Assembly: GCA_951217055.1 (NCBI GenBank)
Contig: OX578279.1
Span: forward strand, 41,131,610 to 41,195,609
Length of the DNA: 64,000 bases
Source of the DNA: Gerris lacustris
Lineage: Eukaryota; Arthropoda; Insecta; Hemiptera; Gerridae
Direction: 5' to 3'
Of the stretch, positions 1-10,942 are shown in pieces (the stretch's first letter is position 1; each line of letters opens with the position of its first letter). Under the pieces are notes generated by a model, which saw only the letters and a list, made by a program, of their open reading frames with translations, made no database searches and had not been told where the DNA came from. Both the position numbers and the translations under genes were made by a program.

Positions 1-205
1 GCATTTGAAAGAGAAAGAAATGGGCGCACACGGTTTAAACTATTATATGGGACCAACAATGAGTTAATCATGACCCACCATCCAAATTTCATTAAAATTG
101 GACGAGTAGTTTTTGAGCGACAGACAGAGAGACATGGAAAGACAAATGTTTCCTGTTATCTGAAACGGATTTCTGTCTTGGAATTTTTGAAATCTGAGGC
201 ATATA
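1..205. repeat. Dispersed repeat, truncated at window edge
   Basis: This segment matches 52640-52970 closely in order and wording: a GGGACCAACAATGAG block, a CCAAATTTCATTAAAATTGG block, a run of AGACAGAGAGAC, then CTGAAACGGATTTCTGTCTT. The two copies share orientation. The family is a non-coding interspersed repeat; I see no transposase or reverse transcriptase in either copy. The 84-residue open frame that crosses it is a chance frame. Confidence 0.75.
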
Positions 206-1110
206 ATTTGTTCGTTTGTCAGAAAGATCACATAGCTTCCATTACCTTAAGCTTGGAAGTAAAAGAAAAAAGTGTTTGCTATTGGAGGAGGAGGAAGATG
301 ACGATGAGATATTTTAGTTATTAACAAATTTACGGGACGGGCTCCCCTAGAGTCCCGACGGCTATATAATAGTCTGAAAAAAGGTACTCACCTTTTTAAA
401 TTAATTCTTCAGCAAAATTATTTAATTTTACGCACTAAACAACTGAACGTAAAATAAGAAATAAATAATAGGAGAGCCTTCTAGCGAAAGGAAAGTTAAA
501 ATTCACAGCAAAAGAAACAACCACCCCGCGCGAGAGCTATTACTGATACTGAACTAACTGAGCTGAGCTTGGTACAATCTGATAAATAGATAACAATTCT
601 TAAATTAAGGGAAGGGTAGAAAAGATAACAACTCTAAAGGGAGGTAAAATTATCTAGGTAAGAAAAGAGTTAGAAACTAAATACAAAGAGGTTGTGATAG
701 GGAAAAAGAAGTAAAGGGGTTAAGATAGAAAGAGAGATATGTACAATATGTACATATATTATAGCAAAGACAATCGATAGAGAAAGAGATGGAAGTATGA
801 CTTTTTAAGTTTGGAACACATTTCCTTATCTAGTACAGCTAAAACGGGATTAGATAAGATAACTTTTAGTTGTAATAGTAATAAACACTTGGATCTCCTA
901 CCGCAGTCCAAAATAGGTATAGTGACACTTAATTTGAAAACATAACTGAGCAATAAGCTCTAAACCATCATAACATTCTCACCCTGATTTTAACTCTTTA
1001 TCTGTTTTATCTCTCATTTATTTTTATTTCACAAAAATTATTTTACTAAAGTAATTCCGCCCACATAGAGTTTCTTTTATTTGTATTATTAAATATCATT
1101 GTGTTCTCAT
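206..1110. other. AT-rich spacer, no gene seen
   Basis: No convincing exon, RNA gene or terminal repeat is visible. The last exon or exons of the ion-channel gene (fourth membrane segment) should lie on the minus strand below 1604, so this stretch was read for them. No frame has the expected hydrophobic M4 helix preceded by an acceptor, so they may lie beyond the window. Confidence 0.5.
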
Positions 1111-1180
1111 TTTTCGGCGCCCCCTAGAGCAGGCGCCCCCCCGCACCGCGGGGTTGGCGGGGGCGCTATTTACGCCACTG
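1111..1180 (-). repeat. hAT-type terminal fragment
   Basis: Read on the minus strand, this GC-rich block begins CAGTGGCGTAAATAGCGCC and continues into C-rich sequence, the style of a hAT transposon terminus. No matching second terminus or 8-bp duplication was found nearby, so it is probably a solo end. Confidence 0.4.
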
Positions 1181-1603
1181 GTTATAAAAGGAATCTAACT
1201 TCCAAATTTCAAAGTTCTAGTGCAATTGGTTTTGTAGATAACGTACTGCCAAATTTTGCATAATAATGGCCACCATCTTGATTTTGAGATAACTTATTAT
1301 AAATATATCTCTTAGAGAGTACCTAAGGGGTAAAAGGAACCAACCAAAAAAATGTAATAGCTTTAAGTCAAGAGATGATCAGTCAGTCATTCAATGGTAA
1401 TTGGGTTTATAAAAGTGATAATTTTATTATTAAATTATTAAGCTGATAATAAAAACAAAAAGTAATAGCTATATAAAAATAATAATTTATTTTTTATAAT
1501 TATATACAATTTTATTTTATATTTAAAATAATTATATAATCAATCGATAACTAATCTAAATAACAAAATAAACAAATATTAAGAGATAAAATTTAATGCT
1601 TAC

Positions 1604-4600
1604 CCACTTCTATGAATGGTGTTGACGAAAGCAAACTCAACAAGTGTCAAGAAAATAAAAAGAGTGCAAACCACTTCCCATATGTTGTTGTATTGAAATT
1701 GGGATAGTTTAGGCATTCCTGCTCCTGTCCAACCAAGCTGTAGAAATGTTAGCATGGTGCTGCTTCCTATTATTAAGTAAAAATAAGTCAGGAACATATT
1801 TATATGCAAAACAAATAATCTAGCAACTAATTTAATTTTTTCCACTGAAATTCAAAAATTCAAAGCCTAAACATTACCACAATTACAAAAAGTTTAATGA
1901 AGAACAGTTGATTAACTCCATGGCACAACAGATATGAAAATTTTAGTTACGTTACCACCAACATCCAAGTTAAACCACCAACACACTAATTTCCTTATAT
2001 TGTTTATAATTTTTTATGCAATAGATCACATTCACAATCTTTATGCCTTATTTCAGAACCACCTTATGCCACAGTTAAAACAGCAAACAGTCAAAGTGAA
2101 ACAAAATCAAAAGATTGATCAAAGTCATAAGTAACTTACCTAGGTTGATTCTAGCAGGTAATGCATCTGGTGTAAGCCAAAATGAGACCCAAGAAAGTAT
2201 TACAATTAGAACACTGGGTATATAGTAATCCATGATATAGAATCCATATTCTCTAGCAAGAGTGAATGTTAACACCAGGGAACTGAAGTTATTATTATTC
2301 ATATTCAACTCAGTAAAGTTGTCATCTAAAAAGAATAAAATACAGTGAAAAACACCATAATCTATGACTAACAAATATTTAGGTACGCAGTAAAGTAGAT
2401 GTTGAAATTTTGGGAAATTTACAGCAAACTTATGATATTTCTACAGCTTGTTTTCTCAACATCTTTTTTATCCTCCGAGTGTAAAAATGTCGAGGCAATG
2501 ACAAGTTTTCTGCTATTTTGTACAATTAATTTATAAGAAAGACTTTTTTCTTAGAAAAGTTAAATTAAAGAAAGGTTAAACCAAGTCAGGTAATATTTTA
2601 ATTTTTATTACAAAACCTGACGTGGTTTAACCCACCTGTAAGATAACTTTCCTTAAGAGGCATAGCTCCTTTTTTCTTAATTTTTTAAAAGCTTCCTTTT
2701 TACCTCCTCACAATGATCTTACTTGGTCAAAATCAAGATTTATTACATTCATTTTAAAGAGGTTTTTTTTAAAAAAAAATCAATTCTTATGCAAAAATTA
2801 GCCAGTCATTCAATAGAACTAGACCTCAGCATTAAGTTTTTTTCCTAGGTGCTGTTTATATTTTTCTGAAAATGCGGTGCCACGCGAATACTGGAGGGTA
2901 TAGTTAAATAGTAACGTTAAAGTTAGAAAGAAAAAATGAAAAGAAGGACAGATAGTTTTGAAAGCTCGTGATTCTTTATTTCTCTGTTTTCAATAATTTA
3001 ATTATAAGAATCCCCAACATTTAATTTCCGTTTCTATTTTGTTTGGATATAAAAGTTCGTCAGTTCTTTTTTTTTCTTTTTTTTAAATTTATTAGAAAAT
3101 TGCAACTACATAATTTTACATGTTATAAGCAATATTGATATGTGTTTTTACAATGACTTGAGTGACTTGAAGTGAGGAACTATCCATTAACAGTACTCAC
3201 AGATACTAGCTTGAATTAATACAATTGATACAACATATGTTTAGAAGTTAAGCATTGTTTAACAAATCACGTGGCCACTGCCTCTTTAGACGTCGAGGAG
3301 GATTTCCAGGAATGAATGGTAATGACAGGTTGTGAATTAAAGGATTGGGGTGTTAGGATATGGAGTCATGGAAGGATTTATATCGGGGTATGGCTAGTTC
3401 ATGGACGAAAGAGACTTTAAGGTCGTTGTGAACGGTGAAGTGGACTATTCTTCTTAGGATTTTGGACTGTAGGGACTGTCAGTTCTAAAGCTAATTTGAT
3501 CATAGAAAGACGACTCCTTTTAGGCATTCCAATTCTACATTTTCTGAGTAAATTAGTTTTTAACATGTTTAACTTATGACATGAAATTAACTTATGTTTA
3601 TGTTAATGATGAAAATCAAACTTGTAATTATATTAAAATGATTGAATCTTAAGAGCGATTATTTTCAAAATTAGGATGTGTCTTAAATTCGATGGTGTCT
3701 TATATTGAAAACAATACAGTATATAAAAAATTTTACTCAGATAATATTTTGTTAGCATAGTTGAAGCTAAGGCAATATATGTATGTAAAAATATTTGCAA
3801 GTGAACACTTTTTTAGTTCATTAAACTAAAAATATACATATTAAATACTACAAACTTTTGAAATCTGCCGGAGAGTACTGTTTCTTGAATGTTGAAGAAG
3901 TTTCCCAAGTAATGAGCCTGAATTCTGTAAGATTGACTCCTCCCTGAATCACAGCTGGCTGGTGCCCTTCCCATTTCAACATTAACTCGTCAGAATCATA
4001 CCGCCCTACAATGCATGGCACATAGAGTTATTTTAAAAAGACAAACTTGAATCCTCAGGTGAACTATCTCATTAAAACACACAAATTATTGGCTAATATA
4101 GTAAGTAGCTAATACAGAAGGGCTAATAAGTGTTACGTACAACTTTCCATGATTAGAGCACATTTTTGAACATCAAATGGAAACTTCCCAACATCCATCT
4201 GGCAAGTAACTTTTGATTTTAGCCTAAAAAAAATTAAATGTATAAGATGAAATTATCTTACAGCAATTACGTAATTAGGTTAATGTTTGCCTCCAAAATT
4301 TAATATTTGATTAAAAATTCAATTTTGTTAGTTTTATTTTTACTTTCTTATTCTTTGTTTAATTATCACGGTTTAAATTATATAATTTTACTCATAATGA
4401 CTGTAAATTTTCAGTAATACTTGAGGAATTTCCCATACACATTCTCATCATTTTATGAACTTACTTACTTCCAGAGTAGCGTACTTACTTTGGAACTCTA
4501 TGGCCAAAGTTTAAGATATTTAAACAAAAATGACAATAATAATAAGTTGATAAAGAAAATAAAAATTTCCGTGATTTGTTCCTGCACTTCAATGCAAGTT

Positions 4601-7105
4601 TTTCACACTGTGCAATAATTAATTTCACTACCTTACTCTATATCTTCACACCTCTTGTGTGCAATAAAATTCTTATAAATATCCAACTACACAATGAAAA
4701 GTTTATTGACTTATAGGGTTTAGAAGGGCATTTGACAGCCTAAGGCCGAGAGGCCACCAGAAGCGGAGTTGTGTCCAAGGGGAATGGCAACTGAAAGCGG
4801 AGCAGAGTCAAGCTGACTGTAGCGGAGTCTAGCTGACTCCGCTCTGTTTTCGGGTGTGTGAACTAAGCTATTCCACCCAAAATGTCGACCCAATGAAAGC
4901 TATTCTATTTGTGTTTAAGTTCAGAAACTGAGCTTTCTCTTGCGGCTTGTGCCACTTCACCAGCTGTAGGCCAGAGAAACCTTTAGGAAAAGGGGTGATT
5001 TTTAAACCACGAGTTTAATGACTATTTCCGTATGAATTGTCCTCAGTTTAACGACCCTCTAAATAAGATAAGAGATGATATAACAGGATGTGATACAAAC
5101 TATCGGAGGGCTGAATCAGCTGAATTAAAACCCTTTCTTAAATGCACCAGCACTGATAACTTTTTTTTATTCTTTATTTATTTTTCTCCTTGACAATCAT
5201 ATTATTGAGGTGGATAGAGGGGGGAGCGGAGTCAGCTTTCAAAACCAACCGACAAAGCGGAGTCGAGATGCCCTGCTAGGCTCAGCTCAACTCCTCCCCT
5301 TGGCCACCCTTCCATTTTAAACAATAGGGACCCAACTCACAAGCGGAGTCAACTCAACTCCACTAAGCTTCTGGTGGCCACTCGGCCTAATCAATTACAC
5401 CCTGTTGGCATAAACATATTATTGTAAAAAAAAGAAAGTTTAATTACCTGGTGGTAAAAGTAACCATGCCATTTCTATGAATAACTACAAAATCATCTTT
5501 CCTTAGAAATCCCATGACAAGGGAATCTCTCTCATTGCTAAGAAACACATGAGGTAGCCAAATACTATTCATCAGATACTTTTCTCCCAGTAGAGCATCA
5601 ATACTTGTGTTGAATTTCTCAAAATTTAATCTAGAATCATCCCATTTTAACTGAAGCAAGATTTGTGCTTGAAATTGCTGCAAAGGTAACACATTACATC
5701 AAATTTCTTTTAAAATAAACATTATATAAATATTTATTTATTTATTTTATTTTTTTTCACCTACTATCCATGTAATGGTCTTCAATCTTTGCATTTAAGA
5801 TAAGATACATTAGAATTTTGACAAGGGGTTTGTAAAGTAATGTCATCGAAAAAATGTTTATTGGCTTATATACATAATAAGACCACTTAATTACTCCTAA
5901 CACATAAATGTTAGGTATAATATATTAACTATACTTTAATGATTAAATATATTTTATACTGTTTTAATAATAACAAATAATATTTTAAAACCACAAAAAT
6001 AACATATTATATTTATCCACAAGGATCAGAAACTGAATCTCTGCCATTAGTAATTGGGAAACTGTGTCCAAGGTGCTAAAATAATTATTTATAATAGTTG
6101 CTTACGAGAGAGTATCCAGTATGGGCTTTAAGGAAATAAACATAGACCTTAGCTTCTATAACATTAGGTCTGTTCAAAGGAGGTCTCATTTGTTTATCAT
6201 ACACACACGGATTAGTCAGGTAATCAAGCAGTCCAGCTTGAGTCCAATCTGTAGATGGTATGGATGGTCTAATGCATGTTTCCTGGTAAATATGTACCTT
6301 CCACCTAGAATGGGTATAAAATGTAATTATATAGAAATTTAGTTTTTTTAAGAAAGGTTTAAAAAAGCCCTACCTGAGTGCAGACTAGTTACAGTATGCG
6401 GGTTTGAGTTGTGACTTCTGACACTCAGATTGGCCAACCTACGCGAGGGAAAAAATAAAGCAACTAGTTATCCTATATGCCACGCCCCTCTACTAGTTAC
6501 ATTTATTTTGCCTAGTTTGCCTGACCTACAAGAAATAAAAATCCTGACCTCTCATTGGCTCCCCACCCAAATTTTTCAATTTTCCCGTGCTGTCAAAAGA
6601 CACAACTCATAATACCCACACTGCAGTTAAAAAAGTAAATAAATACTCACTCATACAATTGGAAATATTGAAAGCTTAAATAGAGTATGTCTGGAAATAA
6701 ACCATCTTACACAAATATTTACTATAATAATCAAGAAGTGTCAAAATAAAAAGAGAATAGTTATAGAATTTTATCAATAACAGATCTGCAACTTGAACAC
6801 AACCACTAAACATACATTTTGAGGAAAACAGAGTGGCTAGAAGTCTCAGAATCTAAAATATGAGCTCCCTATATTACTAATACAACAACTTGATTCAAAA
6901 CTAATATTTTAATTCACAGTAGAGGTTTATGCAATTCATCTTTAAATACCAGGAGCTAAAATTTTACAATAATCTGGAATTAACTTCTTGAGAAATAAAT
7001 TATTCTACATTGACCTAAAAAATAAATACGGATTAAGTGATTGATCCACAATGATTACTTAATAAAAAATCAAGTAAAAAAAATAATAAAAGTAAATCTG
7101 TCACT

Positions 7106-7141
<36 letters not shown>

Positions 7142-7422
7142 AAATAAAATTTATTTCATTCTTAGTTTTGTTTCAAATTATTTATTTTTAAGATTAATTT
7201 ATTCATTAGTCTAAAAAATCATAAAACGAAAAACATAAATCACTCCTCCTTTCACCCCCCAAAAATAAATAAATAAAACAAATGAGATGTACAAAAAAAG
7301 TAATCAACTTACATTTTAGAAAAGTAATCATGTTGTGGTGCTTTTGGTATTGTATTATTCGGCTGACAGAATGAGCTTTGGTGAAGACAAAAAAAAATCA
7401 GAATAACCAAATAACAACACAT
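1604..7422 (-). CDS. Cys-loop ligand-gated chloride channel (7 exons, 3' end missing)
   Basis: Subunit of a pentameric ligand-gated anion channel of the plasma membrane. Coding exons read on the minus strand: 7422-7313, 6304-6106, 5677-5448, 4223-4141, 4005-3856, 2325-2140 and 1766-1604. All have GT/AG ends and every phase agrees, giving 373 residues. The start ATG at 7422 opens a signal peptide (MCCYLVILIFFCLHQSSFC). Later come the Cys-loop CQMDVGKFPFDVQKC (13 residues between the cysteines), M1 (YIPSVLIVILSWVSFWL), the PAR signature of anion-selective members before M2 (PARINLGSSTMLTFLQ), and M3 (VVCTLFIFLTLVEFAFVN). The frame is open at the last donor (1603/1602), so the M3-M4 loop and M4 lie in exons not found. 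The M2 wording (LGSSTMLTF) recalls the arthropod pH- or metal-sensitive chloride channels (pHCl-2/hodor-like) more than GABA or glutamate receptors; that subgroup call is tentative. Introns hold a LINE remnant and MITEs. Confidence 0.88.
3248..3480 (-). pseudogene. LINE reverse transcriptase C-terminal remnant
   Basis: Minus-strand translation gives HNDLKVSFVHELAIPRYKSF, then a stop, HPNPLI, and PGNPPRRLKRQWPRDL before a final stop at 3250-3248. This pattern (conserved DLKV..V..E, then HPNPL, then RRLKR.WP.DL) is the extreme C-terminus of jockey-type non-LTR retrotransposon proteins. It lies in the channel-gene intron between the exons at 2140-2325 and 3856-4005, in the same orientation as the gene. 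An in-frame stop and loss of everything upstream show a dead 5'-truncated copy. Confidence 0.6.
4742..5389. mobile_element. Non-autonomous DNA transposon with AGGCCGAG ends
   Basis: The two ends are inverted copies of each other: the left reads AAGGCCGAGAGGCCACCAGA and the right, reversed, TAGGCCGAGTGGCCACCAGA. Subterminal regions carry repeated GCGGAGT words in both orientations. It is about 650 bp, has no coding capacity, and sits in the channel-gene intron between the exons at 4141-4223 and 5448-5677. The superfamily is not clear; flanks suggest a short TA-type duplication. Confidence 0.75.
6375..6636. mobile_element. MITE-like element in channel-gene intron
   Basis: Imperfect inverted ends: TTACAGTATGCGGGTTTGAG on the left, TTAACTGCAGTGTGGGTAT reversed on the right. 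The interior (GAGGGAAAAAATAAAGC, TTTGCCTAGTTTGCCTGACC, TTGGCTCCCC) matches the reverse complement of 26340-26625, so at least two copies of this family are present in the window. The 60-residue open frame inside is chance. Confidence 0.6.
7109..7137. repeat. Homopolymer T tract (29 bp)
   Basis: An uninterrupted T run in the first intron of the channel gene. On the minus (gene) strand it is a poly-A, so it may be the tail of an old retrotransposed insertion, but no element body is recognisable beside it. Confidence 0.85.
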
Positions 7423-8266
7423 TTCAATTCAATTAAAACATTATTTTTTTCATTTTCTGCCATCAAAAAGTCTTTCGAATGTCTTTATTTACTTTCCTGT
7501 TATCTACTAAGAATATGTAATTAAAATATACGCCGAGAAGCTATCTTGCTCTGTTTTACAGTTTAATAGCTCAATATAAAATGTGAAGAGGTGTGACTAA
7601 AAAATTTTCTTTTAAGCGATTCTATGGTTAATAATTGAGAGTGTATAAGTGTCTGTGAAATAAATGCAAATAAGAGGAACAAGGTGAGTAGAATTTGAAT
7701 GTGTTTTTTTTTTTTTCCTCTGTTGTTGTTCATTTTTGAGAACGTTGGTACATAATACTAATGTCAATAGTACTCTTAACAGAATACGAATAACCTAATT
7801 AAATGTAAGGTTGAAGCCTATGCTGTAAAGAAAATTCTAACTGTATCATTGGTAACTCTCATAAATTATATTCCATCTATGTTCTTATTCTCTCTGGGTT
7901 GTTTAAAAAAAAATATTATTTTAAATTATACTATCAACTATATATATTATCACATTAATACAATACAAGAAAGCAAAAATAATCCCCTTATGATTCACCT
8001 TGTTTATTTAATCTAACAAATTAAAAGTAATTACTTTATTTACAATACAAATTATTGTAAATAAAATTTTAAATTATCAATTATTATTTTACTAAAAAAA
8101 TAGAATGGTAAATAATTATTCATTTCAGTAGCATTGTAGACTATTGTATTTTTTTAAAACGTATCTTATCATAAACACTTGTTTGGATTATAATATTGCT
8201 ATTATTTTGTAAAAAAAAATGTTTAGCATTGATCTGAGTTATCCTGTTCAATCACTTGCTCCAATA
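7423..8266. other. Upstream region of the channel gene, no gene seen
   Basis: AT-rich spacer immediately upstream of the putative channel start codon at 7422. It would hold the 5' UTR and promoter, but no confident TATA or initiator element stands out. No exon-like frame or terminal repeat was found. Confidence 0.45.
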
Positions 8267-8268
8267 TA

Positions 8269-8486
8269 CAGTAATCCCTTGAAATTAGTGCGTTTGATTA
8301 TCCACGGTAAACATATACGGTAACAATATAGAAGAAAAAATCATGGGAAAGAGCCCCGATCGCTGCTATAATGGGTTCGAAAACCAGCGATGATAGATTG
8401 GAGAGAATGGAAAAAGCTTTGATCAGACAAGGAACTTGCAAATTCCTCCTTTGAGCTTGCAAATTATCTGAGAAAAACAAAACCAC
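8269..8486. repeat. Possible pogo/Tigger-type transposon end
   Basis: The sequence CAGTAATCCCTTGAAATTAG at 8269, preceded by TA, resembles the terminal inverted repeat of pogo/Tigger members of Tc1/mariner. No matching right terminus was found, so this is at best a fragment. The minus-strand frame of 62 residues across it has no pogo transposase motif that I can recognise. Confidence 0.4.
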
Positions 8487-9142
8487 TTCACCAACAGTTA
8501 TCTGTAGAACACTGTGGAACAGCTAAACATTGAACAGTGTGTGTTTTGTTATATATATGCCGAGTAGACTGGACTCACAAAAAATGTTACAATGTCACAA
8601 AAGCCTTTTCCTATGTTCACGTTTCTTAGAAAATTATAAAAATGAATGATCCACTCATTCACCGGCCAAACTTTGGGAAATTAAAAAAAAAATTCTACCA
8701 TGAAAAATAAGCAGTCTACTTGTATAAAAAGTGGTACGAGGTAAATAAGTAAGTTTGATTTGTTAACAAAATTATAATCTATGTTTTGTAAATAAAATTA
8801 TATAAGTTTTTAAAAATGACCCTCCTACATAAATTATACCACACCACCACTATTGGGATAGTTGAAAGAAATATTTATATATTCTAGTTCAGCTTTATTT
8901 ACTCGACACATTTTATATTTATTTATCATGAAAGGATTATTTCATAACCTAAGAGTAATTTTAACAAGATCTTTATCATTATATACGAGGTGTGATCAAA
9001 AAGTATCCAACCTTAATTTTTATTGGTTAAGCAAAGGAAGATGTGGGGGCGGGGCTTGGTGTACGGTTGCAGGCATGCCTAGTGTGAATGCTCACTTTTT
9101 TTTGGTCTGCAACACGAGTCAGTCGGCGGTAGGCTATTAATT

Positions 9143-9604
9143 ATTAAGTTTAAGGTAGAATTTATACTACGGAAAGATTAAATTTTAATTTAAATCAAAT
9201 TATAATTATCATTAACTACGGGAGACATACAGGGAAAAATAGACCCCAGCACCAGGACTTGAACCACGGGCCTCCTATATATCCGTTACAGGCGCTCTTA
9301 CCAACTGAGCTGTACTGGAGAATGATTTTTCTCTGTCGTTACCGATACCAAGTCCCGAATCCAAGCTTTCAATCTTTTCTACAAGTCTAGCAAGCCAATA
9401 TTCACGGCAATAGAACTAGACCCAGAATTAACGCTTATAATTATGAAGTACTCAATTAGTACCTGTACCTAGTACAATCAATTAGGAATTCAAATTTTTA
9501 AGTTTAAGGTAGTATTTATACTACGGAAATATTAAATATTAATTTAAATCAAATTATAATTATCATTAACTACGGGAGACATACAGAGAAAAATAGACCC
9601 TAGC
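9143..9604 (-). mobile_element. Nested tRNA-related SINE insertion with partial duplication
   Basis: The mariner left arm matches the right arm except for this block, which is flanked by ATTAAT on both sides (a possible 6-bp duplication). Inside, about 110 bp are present twice as direct repeats (near 9147-9260 and 9498-9612), sharing ACTACGGGAGACATACAG and AAAAATAGACCC. The first copy continues into a tRNA-like head on the minus strand; the second lacks it. It therefore appears to be a tandem pair of one SINE family, one copy headless. Confidence 0.65.
9256..9320 (-). repeat. tRNA-like SINE head (not a functional tRNA gene)
   Basis: On the minus strand an A box (ACAGCTCAGTTGGTAAGAGC) and a B box (GTGGTTCAAGTCCTGG) are spaced roughly as in a tRNA. 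The anticodon arm has an over-long loop when CCTGT is paired with ATAGG, and the sequence runs straight into a repeated AT-rich body. This fits a polymerase III SINE promoter derived from a tRNA better than a working tRNA. Confidence 0.6.
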
Positions 9605-9661
9605 ACCGATTAATAGCGAGCCAGTGCGAGTGTGTGTCGTCAGATTTATCTTTCTGACAAA

Positions 9662-9834
9662 ATGACAGAAAAAGTCGAAGAGTGTTACTGCATCAAATTT
9701 TGTTTTAAGCTTTGCGATTCTCAAATGGAAACAATCCACAAGATTTAACAAGTGTTTGGGAACGAAGAGATGGGCAACGCACAAATAAAGGAGTGGTACA
9801 ACTGCTTCAAAGACGGCCACTCAATTGTTGGCAA
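9662..9834 (+). pseudogene. mariner transposase N-terminal fragment, left arm
   Basis: Starts with an MTEK-like frame and, with frame shifts, reads IKFCFKLCDSQMETIHKI and then QIKEWYNCFKDGHS. These match the first helix-turn-helix of mariner transposases (K.C.KLG.S..ET...L..., Q...W..RFK.G). A stop lies after HKI (TAA at the Q position) and the frame ends at the inversion junction. There is no DD(34)D domain. It is the inverted partner of the right-arm fragment. Confidence 0.75.
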
Positions 9835-9845
9835 TTTTGGAAAAA

Positions 9846-10203
9846 AAAACTTTGCTGAGGGAGGAGGGTTCCTGAAGACCAAGTCGTCAGTCAAAATGGA
9901 TTGAATGAACCCAAAACTAATGTTCACCTCGTCTACAAGTTCTCTGATTGTCATTCGGCGATTCTGCATCACCAAGTTCCTTACTTGTTCAATGACGGCC
10001 TCATTTCGGGATGCTGCCAGACCGTACTTCACTCTCCATGGATAAGCAGCCATCTTTGAAGCGGTTGTACCACTCCTTTATTTGTGTGGTGCCCATCACT
10101 TTGTCCTCAAAGACTTGATAAATCTTGCGGATTGTTTCCTTTTGAGAATCGCCAAGCTTAAAACAAAATGTGATGAGTAACGCTGTTTGACTTTTTCAGT
10201 CAT
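9846..10203 (-). pseudogene. mariner transposase N-terminal fragment, right arm
   Basis: Longer of the two inverted transposase pieces. Minus-strand translation, using two frames, gives KLGDSQKETIRKIYQVF, QIKEWYNRFKDGC, then NRRMTIRELVDEVNISFG and IQSILTDDLVFR. These are the first and second helix-turn-helix DNA-binding motifs of mariner transposases, ending just before the catalytic domain. At least one frameshift separates them. After VFRNPPPSAKFFF the frame runs into the inverted left arm, so the hybrid C-terminus is an artefact of the junction. Confidence 0.8.
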
Positions 10204-10856
10204 TTTGTCAGAAAGACAAATCTGACGACACTCACTTGCACTGGCTAATTAATAGCCTACCGCCGACTGACTCGTGTTGCAGACTTAAAAAAAAATGAAC
10301 ATTCACACTAGGCATGGCTGCAACTGTACACCAAGCCCGCCCTCAGCTTCTTTTGTTTGACCAATAAAAATTAAGGTTGGATACTTTTTATCACACCTCG
10401 TATATATATTTTTTTGTCACCAAGGTGACCATTCTTACCACAAGATATCTATTAACCACATAAATGTTATATAGATAATATTCTTCTGCTAATTGGGTAT
10501 GATTATGTTAAAATAACAACTAAATTTGTGAATAAACTAGTTCAGCCAAATTTGTTTATTATGGTTTTTGTATAAGTTATAAGGAAAAGAGAACCATAAA
10601 ATTTTCATCAGAGAAATCATTTATGACAAAATCAATCATAACATACACAATGCTCAGAGATTAATATTTGATTGATAATTCAGGGATGATGAAATTAGTT
10701 AAATTGCATATGCGTATAAATTAACATTTAATTAATATTTTCCCTATTAAACTTAAGTTCAATTGGTAATCCTTAAATTCCTTAACAAAAACAACTCAAA
10801 TTTTAAAATTTATAGGAATAAATATACTTTGAAGTCTATTTACTACCTTACTACTA

Positions 10857-10942
10857 AAGGTCGACCAAGAAGTGATGAAAATGTGAAGAGTGCGCTACTT
10901 TTGTGACATGTATAGTCAGTTTTTAATCAAATAGACCACTGT
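10857..10942 (+). repeat. Solo terminus of the GAGGTCGACC transposon family
   Basis: AAGGTCGACCAAGAAGTGAT, then GAGTGCGCTA and GTCAGTTTTTAAT...AATAGACCAC, match the left end of the element at 43681 (GAGGTCGACCAAGAAGTCAT, GGGTGCGCTAG, GTCAGTTTTTGAT, ATAGACCACGG). It is preceded by TA. No right terminus follows, so this is a fragment or solo end. Confidence 0.7.

Larger units (their letters stand above)
8986..10400. mobile_element. Fold-back mariner composite element
   Basis: The outer ends are perfect or near-perfect inverted copies (CGAGGTGTGATCAAAAAGTA on the left; its reverse at 10400) flanked by TA. Unlike a normal mariner, the inverted identity continues through the untranslated region and into the transposase start. 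Each half carries a 5' terminus plus an N-terminal transposase fragment pointing inward, and the halves meet near 9835-9860. The left arm is interrupted by a SINE-like insertion (9143-9604). The structure implies an inverted duplication of one end with loss of the catalytic domain. Confidence 0.85.

Noticed and set aside
759..953. Minus-strand frame as the missing M4 exon of the channel
   Set aside because: It lacks a continuous M4-like hydrophobic helix with the usual arginine before it, and no good acceptor in the right phase was seen.
9256..9320. Functional tRNA gene on the minus strand
   Set aside because: A and B boxes are present but the anticodon loop is over-long, acceptor pairing is poor and the sequence continues into a repeated body. 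A SINE head explains it better.
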